This document shows, in pieces, positions 12,527 through 22,909 of a DNA stretch of 64,000 nucleotides; the stretch's first letter is position 1, and each line of letters begins with the position of its first letter. The stretch spans positions 106,348,660 to 106,412,659 of the forward strand of contig CM019824.1 in NCBI GenBank assembly GCA_009763385.1. Direction: 5' to 3'. The notes beneath the pieces were generated by a model, which ran no database searches, was not told the DNA's origin, and saw only the letters and a program-made list of their open reading frames with translations. This DNA is from Coix lacryma-jobi var. lacryma-jobi. Taxonomy: Eukaryota > Streptophyta > Magnoliopsida > Poales > Poaceae. Position numbers and translations under genes: made by a program.

Positions 12527-12747
12527 TGGATCTAGAGGTTGAGTAGACATGAGATGTATCATAGTGTGATCTTTCTGACTTTGTAACCTAGTTAGTCAGA
12601 AAACCTCTAGTATGGTCAGTTGTGCAAGATAGTGGTTTCAGTAGTCCTGCCCAAGAGCGGACTTGTATGATAAATAAGTTGAGCATGGTATGCATGTTAT
12701 GATGTATAAATATGAATGTTAATCAAAGTATGGTTTGTTTTAAACAG

Positions 12748-13950
12748 ATGCCTGTGAACACTCGTGGTGCTAGTTCTTCCCATGGTGGGGATGATATCCC
12801 TAATGCACCACCAGTTCCACCCTCTTTGGCTGATGCTATTGCAGCATTGGTCAATGCAACAACTCTGTTAGCACAAAATCAGAATGGTGGTCAACGTGGT
12901 CGTGGCCGTAATAACAGGGAAGAGACAACATATGTCGATTTCACTAATACTCGTCCTCCAGTGTTCACTAAAGCTGATGAACCTCTTGAAGCTGATGATT
13001 GGCTCCGCACCATGGAACAAAAATTCAGTCTTATCAACTGCACTGAAGTCCAGAAGCCAGCTTTTGCAGCTCAGCAACTTCGAGGAGCCGCAGGGGTTTG
13101 GTGGGCAAATTTACTAGCTGTTCAACCAGCCGGCCATCGAATCACTTGGGCTGAATTCAAGGAGGCCTTCAGAGCTCATTATATTCCAGATGGAGTTATG
13201 AAGATGAAGCTTGAAGAGTTCTTAGCTCTCCGTCAGGGAGATGAGCCAGTTATGCAGTACATTGGGAAGTTTAATCATCTGTCCCAATATGCCTTTGACC
13301 AAGTCAACACTGATGAGAAGAAGAAGTCATGTTTTATGAGAGGACTGAATACAAAGCTTTAGTCTATGATGACAACTTGTGGTAATATGAATTATCAAGA
13401 GACAGTGAATGTTGCTATAGCTAGTGAAGAAAAGAACCGCAAGCATAAGGAGGCTAAGAAGAAGAAGGGATTTGTGTCAGGGTCTGGATCGTCTGGCGGC
13501 AACAAGAAGCGTCAGAGGCTAGTATATCATCCAGTCCAGCAGTTCCGCCCATCCTATCGTCCATCTTACCGTCCGCCTCAGCAGCAAAATTCTCAGAGGA
13601 CTTTTGCAAGGCCTGCTATGCCTTTTAATGTTCAACGTCAGCAGAATGTTCCTGCTATTCGTCCACCAGTACCACAAGCTACAAGTTATCCATGTTATAA
13701 TTGTGGAAAGCCTGGACATTTCTCTCGTGACTGTCCTTATCCAAGGCAGAATGTTCCCAATGCCAATATACCAAGACCAGTGGGAAATCAACAAGTAAAC
13801 CAGAACAAGGGAAATGCACAGAACAATCAAAAGGGTAAGGGTATTCAGAAAACAGGAAAGGTTTTCCATACTCAGATAGAAGCTATCCCTGAAGGAGAAC
13901 CTGTTATGCTTGGTATGTTCCCTGTTGCTCAACACCCAGCGATTACACTT
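12748..13950 (+). pseudogene. gag: gag of chromovirus C
   Basis: Gag forms the particle and packages element RNA. The start chosen is the ATG at 12748, directly after the acceptor-like TTTTAAACAG and giving MPVNTRGASSS. A retrotransposon gag domain spans roughly residues 60-205 (conserved Trp residues, WWANL, F..F..HYIP and L..L.QG..PV..Y). One TAG at 13360-13362 interrupts it; the frame then continues without shift. A basic segment (KKKK, RPSYRP repeats) and one CCHC zinc knuckle, CYNCGKPGHFSRDC, follow near 13693-13734. The frame runs on directly into protease. A single stop, possibly CAG to TAG, is the only visible break in this part. Confidence 0.88.
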
Positions 13951-14595
13951 TTTGATTCTGGTGCATCACATACTTTCATGAATAGAACATTTGCGGAAAA
14001 GCATAATATACCTATTGGTGAAACCAAAGATAAATTCTTTATACAGTCGCCTGGGGGTCGACTATGTACTAAGGAAATGGTACATCAGGTACCTATAGAT
14101 CTGGGTGGAAATATATTTCCAACATCCATGATAGTTTTAAAAGATCCAAGTATAGATGTGATCTTGGGTATGAACTGGATGAACCAGAAAGGTGCAGTGT
14201 TAGACACCTTGAATAGAACCATCAAGATCAACTTACCTAATAGCAAGTCTCAACTTCTTATCCATCTTCCTACTCTTAAGAGAGCAGTTGAGTGAGTATG
14301 TGCTACCTCTGTCAAGGAAATCCAAGACATTCCCGTGGTCTGTGAGTTTCCTGATGTGTTCCCAGAAGATTTACCTGGTCTGCCACCTGATCGTGATGTG
14401 GAGTTTGAAATAGAACTCAAGCCAGGAACAACACCCATAGCCAGAAGAGCTTATAGAATGCCACCAAAAGAGTTAGCAGAATTGAAAACTCAGTTGCAAG
14501 GTTTGATAGATAAAGGTTTCATTCGACCCAGTTCATCACCATGGGGTTGTCCAGCGATCTTTGTGAAGAAGAAGGACCATACCTTGAGGCTATGA
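13951..14595 (+). pseudogene. pro: Protease and start of RT of chromovirus C (truncated)
   Basis: Same frame as gag. The aspartic protease has its active site in LFDSGASHTFM (around 13949-13980) and the later ILGMNWM motif near 14162. TGA at 14293-14295 interrupts the frame, after which it continues with the linker before RT (FPDVFPEDLPGLPP) and the first RT block (ELKTQLQGLIDKGFIRPSSS, then PWGCPAIFVKKKD). It stops at 14593-14595, where homology to RT ends abruptly. The YRPLN, YVDD-type catalytic and RNase H blocks are missing, so a large internal deletion has joined this point to the integrase region at about 14590-14600. The element cannot make its own reverse transcriptase. Confidence 0.85.
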
Positions 14596-14617
14596 GTTTG
14601 AAAGGTTAAGCCTTGAA

Positions 14618-16096
14618 ATGATTCCACAAGGAAATCTTGCAAATGTGACCGTTCATTCATCCATTAAAGATCAGATTATTGCAGCCCAGAAGGAAAGCAA
14701 AGGTATGATCCATCTAAAAGAAAAGGTTCACTCTGACCAGGATTCGAATTTCAAAATAGATGAAGCTGGAGTGATTTGGTTCAAGGATCGGTTAGTGGTT
14801 CCAAAGGTTCCTGAGATCAGAAAGCAGATTCTTGATGAAGCTCATGCAACAAGATTTTCAGTACATCCAGGCAGTAATAAGATGTATCATGATCTGAAAC
14901 AGAGATTCTGGTGGACTAAGATGAAACTTGAAATTGCTAGTTATGTAGCTAAATGTGATACTTGTCAGAAAGTAAAGGCAGTGCATCTTAGGTCTGCTGG
15001 AGAGTTGCAACCATTGCCAATTCCATCTTGGAAGTGGGATGATATTAGTATGGACTTTATAGTGGGTCTGCCCAGAACATCAAAAGGATTTGATTCCATA
15101 TGGGTCATTGTTGATCGTCTGACTAAATCAGCTCATTTCATATCTGTTAAAACAACATATCCAGCATCTACCTATGCCAAGATATATTTTGACAGAATTG
15201 TAAGTTTGCATGACATTCCAAAGACTATCGTGTCTGATAGAGGGACACAGTTTGTCAATGTTTTCTGGAGGCATTTACATGAGTCTTTGGGTACCAAGCT
15301 TTTGCATAGTACAGCTTATCATCCACAGACCGGGGGACAGACTGAAAGAGTTAATCAGATCTTAGAAGATATGTTAAGATCCTGTGTACTCAATTATTCA
15401 GAGAAATGGGATGAATGTTTGCCTTTAGCAGAGTTCTCTTACAATAATAGTTATCAAGAGAGCATTAAGATGGCACCATTTGAAGCTCTGTATGGCAGAA
15501 GATGCAGAACACCGTTAAGTTGGTCTGAACCTGGAGAGCGTAGTCTTTTTGGAGTTGACTTAGTTAAAGAAGCTGAAGAAAAAGTTAAGTTGATTCGAGA
15601 AAACATGAAGAAAGCACAATCCAGGCAAAAGAGTTACGCCGATAAGAGACGACGGTCTCTTACCTTTAAATTTGGTGATTATGTCTATCTCAAGGTATCA
15701 CCAATGAAAGGAGTTACTCGATTTGGAATCAAAGGAAAGTTGGCACCTCGTTATATAGGTCCCTATCAGATTCTTAAAAGATGTGGAAAGGTGGCATATC
15801 AACTTGATTTACCGCCACAGCTAACATTAGTTCATAATGTGTTCCATGTCTCTCAGTTAAAGAAATGTCTTCAAGTGCCTGATCATGTCATTCTTGTTGA
15901 AGAGATTGAATTAGAGCCTGATCTGACATACTCAGAGTATCCTATCAAGATTCTTGACCAGAAAGATCGAGTCACTCGAAAAAGAACTGTCAAGTTCTAC
16001 AAGGTTCAATGGAATCAACATACGGAAGATGAAGCCACATGGGAGTCAGAAGAGTTTCTCTTAGAAAGTTTTCCTGAGTTTCTTTCTTCTGTGTAG
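14618..16096 (+). pseudogene. int: Integrase with C-terminal chromodomain of chromovirus C
   Basis: An uninterrupted frame of 492 codons. Homology begins just upstream of the first ATG. The N-terminal HHCC zinc-binding region (H...H, then CDTC) is at residues ~75-115. The catalytic core has DDE residues in MDFIVGLP, VSDRGTQF and HPQTGGQTERVNQ. The GPY/F-type region includes APRYIGPYQIL, followed by LPPQL..VHNVFHVSQL. The last ~55 residues (about 15920-16093) form a chromodomain-like segment: RKRTVKFYKVQW, then EDEATWE and a helix. Chromodomains of this class direct integration to particular chromatin and read methylated histone tails. Upstream fusion to RT is lost through the deletion, so the coding part survives but is orphaned; I call it a pseudogene for that reason. 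Confidence 0.9.
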
Positions 16097-16235
16097 ACTT
16101 TGTAATCTGTTATATGATGACCTATCCCCTGTTTTATGTAAAGGTTAGTAATGGAAGTGTCTGACACATTTCCTTTTCCATTAGTTAGTCTACAGGTTAA
16201 ATCTCGGGATGAGATTTCTTTTAGGGGGAAAGAGC
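16097..16235 (+). promoter_or_regulatory. 3' untranslated segment and polypurine tract of C
   Basis: A short non-coding gap lies between the integrase stop and the 3' LTR. TTAGGGGGAAAGAG directly before the LTR (about 16221-16234) is the polypurine tract that primes plus-strand DNA. Confidence 0.75.
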
Positions 16236-19200
16236 TGTAACACTCTGGTGTTAAGCAAACTAAAACTTGACATGTCATCATATGCACTAGCATTTCATCT
16301 GAGTTGATAACCTAATTATGCATTCACTAAAAACAAGTTTAATTCATCGTGCTTGTGCTTAGTTGATAAGGAGTGTTTAATTTTGAAACCCTAGTTTATG
16401 TTTTCTTAGGTGATGAATAATGCTTTTATGCTATATATAAGGGTACTATGGTAATTTCTAATATAGTAATGAAATCTTTACCAAATCTTGGTATTGTGTC
16501 TCAAAGGTGTATTTGGAACATGTTTCAAGTCACCATTGAGGTATAATTCAAATTTTGGTTGGAATTCATTTAAGTAATGTTATTAATTTAAAAACCCTAT
16601 TTATCCCCTTTCTTATCAATCAAAATATAAAAAGAATTTGAGTATGCTTTAAAAAGCAAAGTTGCTCCATTTTTGATAAGGATCAACTTTGATGTATAAA
16701 GTTTTTCAAGTTTTTATTCGAAATCAGAAGTAATGGTGAAAATACCCTTTTGCCCTAATTGTCCCCTTTTGATTTGCAAACCCTAATTCAAAATCTAAGC
16801 ATATTTTGCATATGTTGCAAAAATAAAAGATGTTCAGTATTGAATTATAAGCATTTGATATTTTAACATATTTTCAACTTATATTCAAAAATCTGAGGTA
16901 ATTTCATATAAACTGAATGGGTATAATGGTCAAAGGGGGGGATAAGCTTCTGCCCCTGTTCATGGCGGCAGGGAGCCGATCTTTTGATCGCTCCTGCCTG
17001 CGTGTAGGGCGTCGAAGTCTCTCGATTGAGTGCGCAACTGAGCCGTGGCATAGCCAAGCAGCTGCTGGCGCTCTCCCTCGCGTCGTGGCGCATCCTCCTA
17101 CGCTCGCCGTCGTCGTGTTGACACCAAGGCGCCGATGGGAACAATCTTACCCTAATCCCAAAATTCACCGCACCCAAGCGTCCTCATCCACTTTTGACCG
17201 CATATATAACTTCTTTACTTCCTTGCGCATCTTCAGAACCCATCCATTCGATCTCTACTGCCTCAGAGAGCTCGAGCTCGCCGTTCTTCTTCCCGCCGGG
17301 CAAAATCGCCGCCGAGCTCGACATCACCGTGGTCAGCCCAACCGGGCACTCCTCTACTCTTCCTGTCTCCTGTTTCCGTTTCACCTTGACTCCAAAGCAC
17401 TCATCGGCTCGGTGGTTTTCTGTTTGACGCTCAGGTCTCACCGGAACATCACTTTCTTCGCCGGAGTTCGCCGCCGCAAGCCACTGCACCGTGGAACTTT
17501 CTTCTCCGTCCCTCTTCCGCTCGAACCCGCTACACAGCCAGCATCAGGGTGAGCTACTGGAGCTTCCTAGCCCCTCTGTTCTCTTGCTACCAGTCTGGGT
17601 TCGCCGGAAAAGCTCCACCGCGGTTCGGTCCGCCGCTGTGCGTGGCCCGACCTCTCTGGAGTAGTAGCGTTTAGGGTTAGAGGCTCTATCGGCCGCGGGT
17701 GACTCGCCGGTGCTGGTGCTCGCGTCCGTAAGATCTCTACTGGCCGGAGTTGGCCGGCGTAAGGCTCGCCGGCGCTCGGTGCGCCGCCGTTCGCTCGGGC
17801 CAGGGTCAGGGACCTTCCGTTTGCGAAGACGACTTTTTACAGGGTGTTGGTTGCAAAGTCCGTGACTCAGGTGAATAGCGCCATGGACTGCGGGTTAGTT
17901 TCGTTCAAGCCAAAGGGCTTTTCTGCAAAAGCGCCGAGGAGCGCGGGCGGGAGCCTGGCCGGGCCTGTTTTCGAGCACGCTGGGCCGCGCTAGACTGGGC
18001 CGAAAGCCCAGTTTGGGCTAGAATGGTGTTTTTCTTTTTATGGCTTTATGCACAGTAGCTAGTTTTGTTCTTTTTGCTATAATTTTTCTGTAGCTCTGTT
18101 AATTGTGAAATTTGATATGATAGATGATAGCATGTCTGTGCTAATATAAAAATTATGAAACTTGTGTTTGGAGCAATTTTACTATGCCAATAAAATCTGT
18201 ACTTTAATTAATAAATGCAACTTTGATGAATTATGTAATTTTCTGTGTTTCTCCAAAAATCATGAAATTTGACATGTGAGTTTATGTCACTGATATCTAC
18301 CTTCATGATTAATTTCAGCTCTATTTGAATAAGTATGATTTGTCTATAAATAAAGAGCTAATTAAAATGGCTTATAGAATAAAAAGAAATAGTTAATCAC
18401 TTTGGATTTGTGTGACTTTTGGAATTGTTTGACAACCAGGGTAACATTAGCATGATTTGCTCCCTGGTTATGGATTCCTTTATGCTAATGACCTTTTGTT
18501 GCTTGTTAGTTACCTAACCTTGCTTAATAGAGATAATAAAATTTGCTTAAGTAATAATATGTAGTTTAATAGCTAATTTGGTTTTGTTGATTTGCAACTT
18601 TACCGTGATGAAAGATTGTATGAATAAATGTCTACAGCTTAGAAAATTTCCATCTTTACCATGATCATGTCATAAGCATCTCATTGATCATGCATATGCA
18701 CTTCCTTAGTGGGTTTCTCCTGAGTGTGTGGATCCTTCTGAATTTTCAGTATCTCCGGACTTCGCTAATCAACAAGGCAAGCCCCGGACATTAAACCTAT
18801 CCTTGTATTTTTATAAAGTTATTTATATCACTTGAGTTAATATGATGCATTAAGTGAATAGGAGTTGAGTGAACCCTATTTGATGCATTACCAATCTTGA
18901 TGATTCCAATACTTAACCTTGATACCCGTTTTATGAAAATACTTAGTATGCTTAGCCTTGCTTTACTTACTTCATAATAGTAAGTGCTTTTAAAAATGGT
19001 TGCTATGTTATGGAAAGAATGAATCTTGAGACAACAGGATAATGATAGTAACTTACATCAAGAATGGAGTCTTGTTGTAAGGTTACTCAACCTAGGACCT
19101 TATCGTTGTTGGCCTGCTGTGATTGAGACCTTTGAGTACAGCCCACATGCGGTGGTAAGCCTCGTCTATAGCTATTCCGATACTTGAGAATGGATAACCG

Positions 19201-20144
19201 CGTACTGGGAGTGGAGAGATGGCAGGAGTAGCGTGTACCCTCGGGGCTATGAGATAGTCGGGTTCGAGGTGTACTGTACTCTCGGGTGACGCTGGATCCG
19301 TTCTTGTATGGGAGGATCTATAGATAGGGTTGACGTATGCAAGATTAAGTTCTACGTATGTCGTGTGGTACTGAATCCCCAGCTGGGTTAATCGATTCGA
19401 ATCGCCGTGTTTCCTCGGATATGGAGCCTCAATCCACTGACCCGCACCGTAGTAATGAATGGAATCTTGATGAAATGAGAACGAAAGATGTGGTATGCGT
19501 ATGAAGGTTTGAGAATCTTTGGATAGTTATAAAGTTTAATCTTGAGTTAAAACTTGAAAATAGGCTTTACTTTTACTAAGCTTTTATGCAAAAGAAATGT
19601 TTGGATCTTGCTAAAGCCTTACCTTGAATCCCTATAGCCTTCATACCTGAGTCTTCTCCTCTTTTTAGACGGTTAAGTCTTGTTGAGTACTTTTGTACTC
19701 AAGGTTTGTTAATCTTTGTTGCAGGTGAGTTCATTGATCATCCTTTTGGTGGTCAATGTTTCTTCACTCTTGTGGAGGAGAGTGATAATGACTCTGATGT
19801 TTGACCTTGGGCAAGTAACAAAAATTTGTGTGGTATATGTAATATGAAGTTCCGAACCTTTTATGTAATAAGTACCTATGGGTTATAAACTTTTGAACCT
19901 AAGTTTCGATCTATGTTATATAACCTTTCCGCTTTTACTCTGATTTATCTTATCTATAAAACTGTTGTAATACTGTGATGCTTGACGAGGGAATTCCTGA
20001 GAAGAATGTAACGTGGATGATTCGGGTTTCCCGAGGACACCCGACAGATCTCTTGAGTCATTTGGAACTCATGCACGCCAATCAGAAGTCTTTAGAACGA
20101 TGATGGGTGCATGTGGGCCACTTAATTCAGGAGGTTCTGCCACA
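16236..20144 (+). repeat. 3' LTR of chromovirus C
   Basis: The LTR is 3909 bp, nearly identical to 7549-11491 apart from scattered substitutions and one ~34-bp deletion near 18700. TATA box at 17203-17210; donor-like CAG|GTGAGT near 19724-19732. It ends GCCACA followed by the TCGGT duplication (20145-20149). Confidence 0.92.
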
Positions 20145-20149
20145 TCGGT

Positions 20150-20169
20150 CCTTCAATTGGTATCAGAGC
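20150..20169 (+). promoter_or_regulatory. End of A 5' LTR and Copia A primer-binding site
   Basis: The last six bases of A's LTR (to 20155) are followed by TGGTATCAGAGC at 20158-20169, complementary to initiator tRNA-Met. C landed within the last few bases of the LTR and thus separated nearly the whole LTR from its PBS by 12.6 kb. Confidence 0.85.
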
Positions 20170-20218
20170 GGGTTAAGGATCTTCCACCTTAGTCGGTTCC
20201 AGATCCACCGAAGGCGAC

Positions 20219-22909
20219 ATGGATCACGGCGTGGGCAAACCACCGTTCTTCGATGGGATGAACTATGCGTATTGGAAGATACGCATGTCGACCTATCTGT
20301 AGAGTTTGGGTGCTTCCATCTGGGATATTTGCAACTCTGCCAATTACCTGGTCTTGGCTGCTCGTGCTACTTAGCATCAGATTGATGAGCACGATGCCAA
20401 TAGCCGAGCTCGTAATGCTCTTTTCTCATGCTTGAGCATGACAGAGTTTGATCGTGTTTCTCACCTCGCTACGGCTCGTGAGATTTGGGCTACCCTCATG
20501 CGTTTCCATGAGGGAACCACTCAAGTCAAAACCCATCTCTACGAGTTGCACAAGCGAGAGTATGAGAACTTTCGACACATGCCTGGCGAGAGCATAGAAA
20601 GTTTATTCGCTCGCTTTCAGGTGATTGTCAACAAGATGAGGGCTAACAAGGAGTTGTTGCCTTTCGACGATCATGAGAGAGCTTTGAAGCTTTTGCATAC
20701 TCTTGATCGGTTGGTGCGGGACTCGAAGGTTCAGGCAATCATCGAATCAGCTAACTATGAGACCCTCACATGCGATGATCTCTTCAGTAAGCTGAAGTCC
20801 AGTGAGATTGACGCCATGGCAAGGGCTTCTTATGAAAATCCTTCTGGCCCGTCGATGGCTTTGGTTTCTGGCTCTTCTGCTAACCCCTCTGGAGGCTTTG
20901 CACTTTCTTCTCTTCTTTCTATCACAGAGGAGCAGTTGGAGTTCATGGGGGATGATGAGTTGGCTTTGCTCGCCAACCGGTTCTCGCGGTTCCACAACAA
21001 CCGCATGAACCATCGCCGCGGAGGAGGATGCTCGGGCTGTTTCGAGTGCGGCGACCCCAACCACTTCATCGCCAATTGCCCGAAGAAGAACAATCAGGCC
21101 TTCGGCAAGGCGGATCATGGGCACAAGTACGACTCCGGCAAGCGCAAGGAGAAGTACGTCCCCGCGAAGCACAAGCGGAAGGGCGGCTTCAACAAGGAGT
21201 ACATCAAGACGAAGTACTTGGAGAAGGCTCAGGCTGAGTAGCGTGTGTTCTTCGCCACGCTCAGCGACGTCGATGACTCGGATGACGACTCCGCTTCCTT
21301 AAGCGACGACAAGTCCGAGAAGAAGAAGAGGATCGAGGACAAGCTGAACGGCCTCTGCTTCTTCGCCGACGACGAGGGCTTCTGCACCATGGCCCTCGCC
21401 AAGGAGGTCGACGGCGAGCTGGAGGACATCCCTCGGAACGATGACGACATCTCCCAGGTATCTCAGACCCCCGACGAGCTTTCTGCTGAGGTCGAGAAAC
21501 TTACTGCCGCTCTCCTTAGTCAAGACAAGCTGCTTAGGCGCGCTGCTAGAGAGAGGAAGGAGTTTAGGCAGAAGTGGGAGGATACGGTGAAGGAACTTGA
21601 ATCTGTCAAGTCCACCGTTGTTGTCACAGATGAGGAGGAGTGTGAGATGTGCTCCACACACATGACTGGTCTTCTCACTTTGAGAAGTAAGTATGCTGTG
21701 TTGGTAGGAGAGGTGGATGAGCTGAAGGCTAGATCCTCACTGTTGGGTGCATGCAAGTCCTGTGCGGGCTTGCAATCCGAGTTGGCAGAGAAGAATGCCA
21801 AGATTGTGTCTCTTGAGAAGGCCAGCTCGGATAGCACATGTGTGACTAGGTGCATTCTGTGTGAGGATTTGGAGATGGAGATTGCAAACGTGAAGCATGA
21901 CAAGATGCAAACCGAGGAGGAAAACACATACCTTCGGACCATCTTGTCATGGTTGTCGAGTGGTGAGCCGCCGCTTGGGATGATGATTTCCTAGTTCAAG
22001 CGTGCTGCTAGAGGTCCAGGTGTAGGCTTTGCTCAGGGTGTTGAGTGCGCTTCATCTTTTGGGAAGATTGAAGAGTCGAGTGGTCTGAACCCGTGTGAGA
22101 AGCCCAACTCCACTACTACTCCCAAGCTTACCAAGATTCCACCCAAAGAGCCTCTAAAGCCTAACACCAAGGATGGTGTTTTTGTGGAACCTCCGAGAGC
22201 TCCACCCAAGAAACAATCATGGGCTCCAAAACCAAACCACCTCAAGAACAAGCTAGACACCATGCCACCCATCCAAGAGGAGCTTATGCCACAGAAGGGC
22301 AAAGTGATCCACACCCAATACCGTGAGTTCCAACAACCCCCTATGAGAGCGGTGAGGTACCATTGTGAGCACTGTAGGAGAGATGGACACTTGAGTGAGT
22401 TTTGCTTTCGGCGCAAGAGAGAGGCGCGCTGGGCAAAGGAGATGAACAACACGAACATGTACCATCCTTTCCATGATGTACATGTGCCGAATGTACAGAA
22501 GCGTGATGCTAGGCCTAGAGGTTCAAAACCTCAAGTTCCTAGGCCTAGGCCGCGAAGAGAACATGCCCGGCGGGAGCCTGCAGTTGTGGGCTATGGACCC
22601 CATGGCGGTGGCTTTGTAGTTGAGTGTTTTCCCCCATCACGTTTTGAGTATCGCGATGGACGCTCCTCCCTTAGCGGACCACGTTTTCCTCTACGTGGTG
22701 ATCGCTCCTCTCGTACGCGTGCTAGGAATGGTTTTTCTGCTAACCGTTCTTTTGAGCAGCCGGCCCAACACTGGTATAATTCCCATTTTACTCACCCAGT
22801 GTTGGACCGTATGCTCACCCTATGTCTTTTTATTGATGTAGGTAAAACGATTGGAGAACATTTGGTTGGTGGATTCCGGGTGCTCAAGGCATATGACTGG
22901 AAACGCTAA
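20219..22909 (+). pseudogene. gag: gag of Copia A (Sirevirus type)
   Basis: One reading frame starts at the ATG at 20219 (MDHGVGKPPFFDG...), with TAG stops at 20300, 20372, 21239 and 21992 but no frame change. The copia gag domain (residues ~10-200) has the WxYWKIRM-like start and the SLFARFQVIVNKMRA block. The first CCHC knuckle is CFECGDPNHFIANC (near 21040). An acidic, serine-rich segment (21260-21340) and a long coiled-coil region (about 21480-21950) follow. A second knuckle, CEHCRRDGHLSEFC, lies near 22370. Length and the double knuckle with coiled coil are typical of Sireviruses. At 21239 the stop TAG replaces CAG, which is retained at the same codon in fragment K (57065), a C-to-T change in a CHG context. 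Gag ends at 22909, overlapping pol in another frame. Confidence 0.88.

Larger units (their letters stand above)
7549..20144 (+). mobile_element. Gypsy C: chromovirus (Tekay-like) with H3-tail-mimic ORF
   Basis: LTRs of 3943 bp (7549-11491) and 3909 bp (16236-20144) start TGTAACAC and end GCCACA. Flanks are TCGGG on the left and TCGGT on the right. The uninterrupted A-family LTR reads TCGGT, so this is a 5-bp duplication with one later change. Internal order is PBS complementary to initiator tRNA-Met, an extra ORF with an H3-like N-terminus, gag, protease, a deleted RT/RNase H region, integrase with a C-terminal chromodomain, and polypurine tract. Very long LTRs, the Met PBS and the terminal chromodomain fit the Tekay/Del branch of chromoviruses. 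The branch is inferred. It lies six bases from the end of A's LTR. Confidence 0.93.

Noticed and set aside
20189..20392. Antisense frames over gag and pol (for example 20189-20392, 20747-21172, 21520-21942)
   Set aside because: They are shadows of the sense coding frame, with low-complexity or unrecognisable products.
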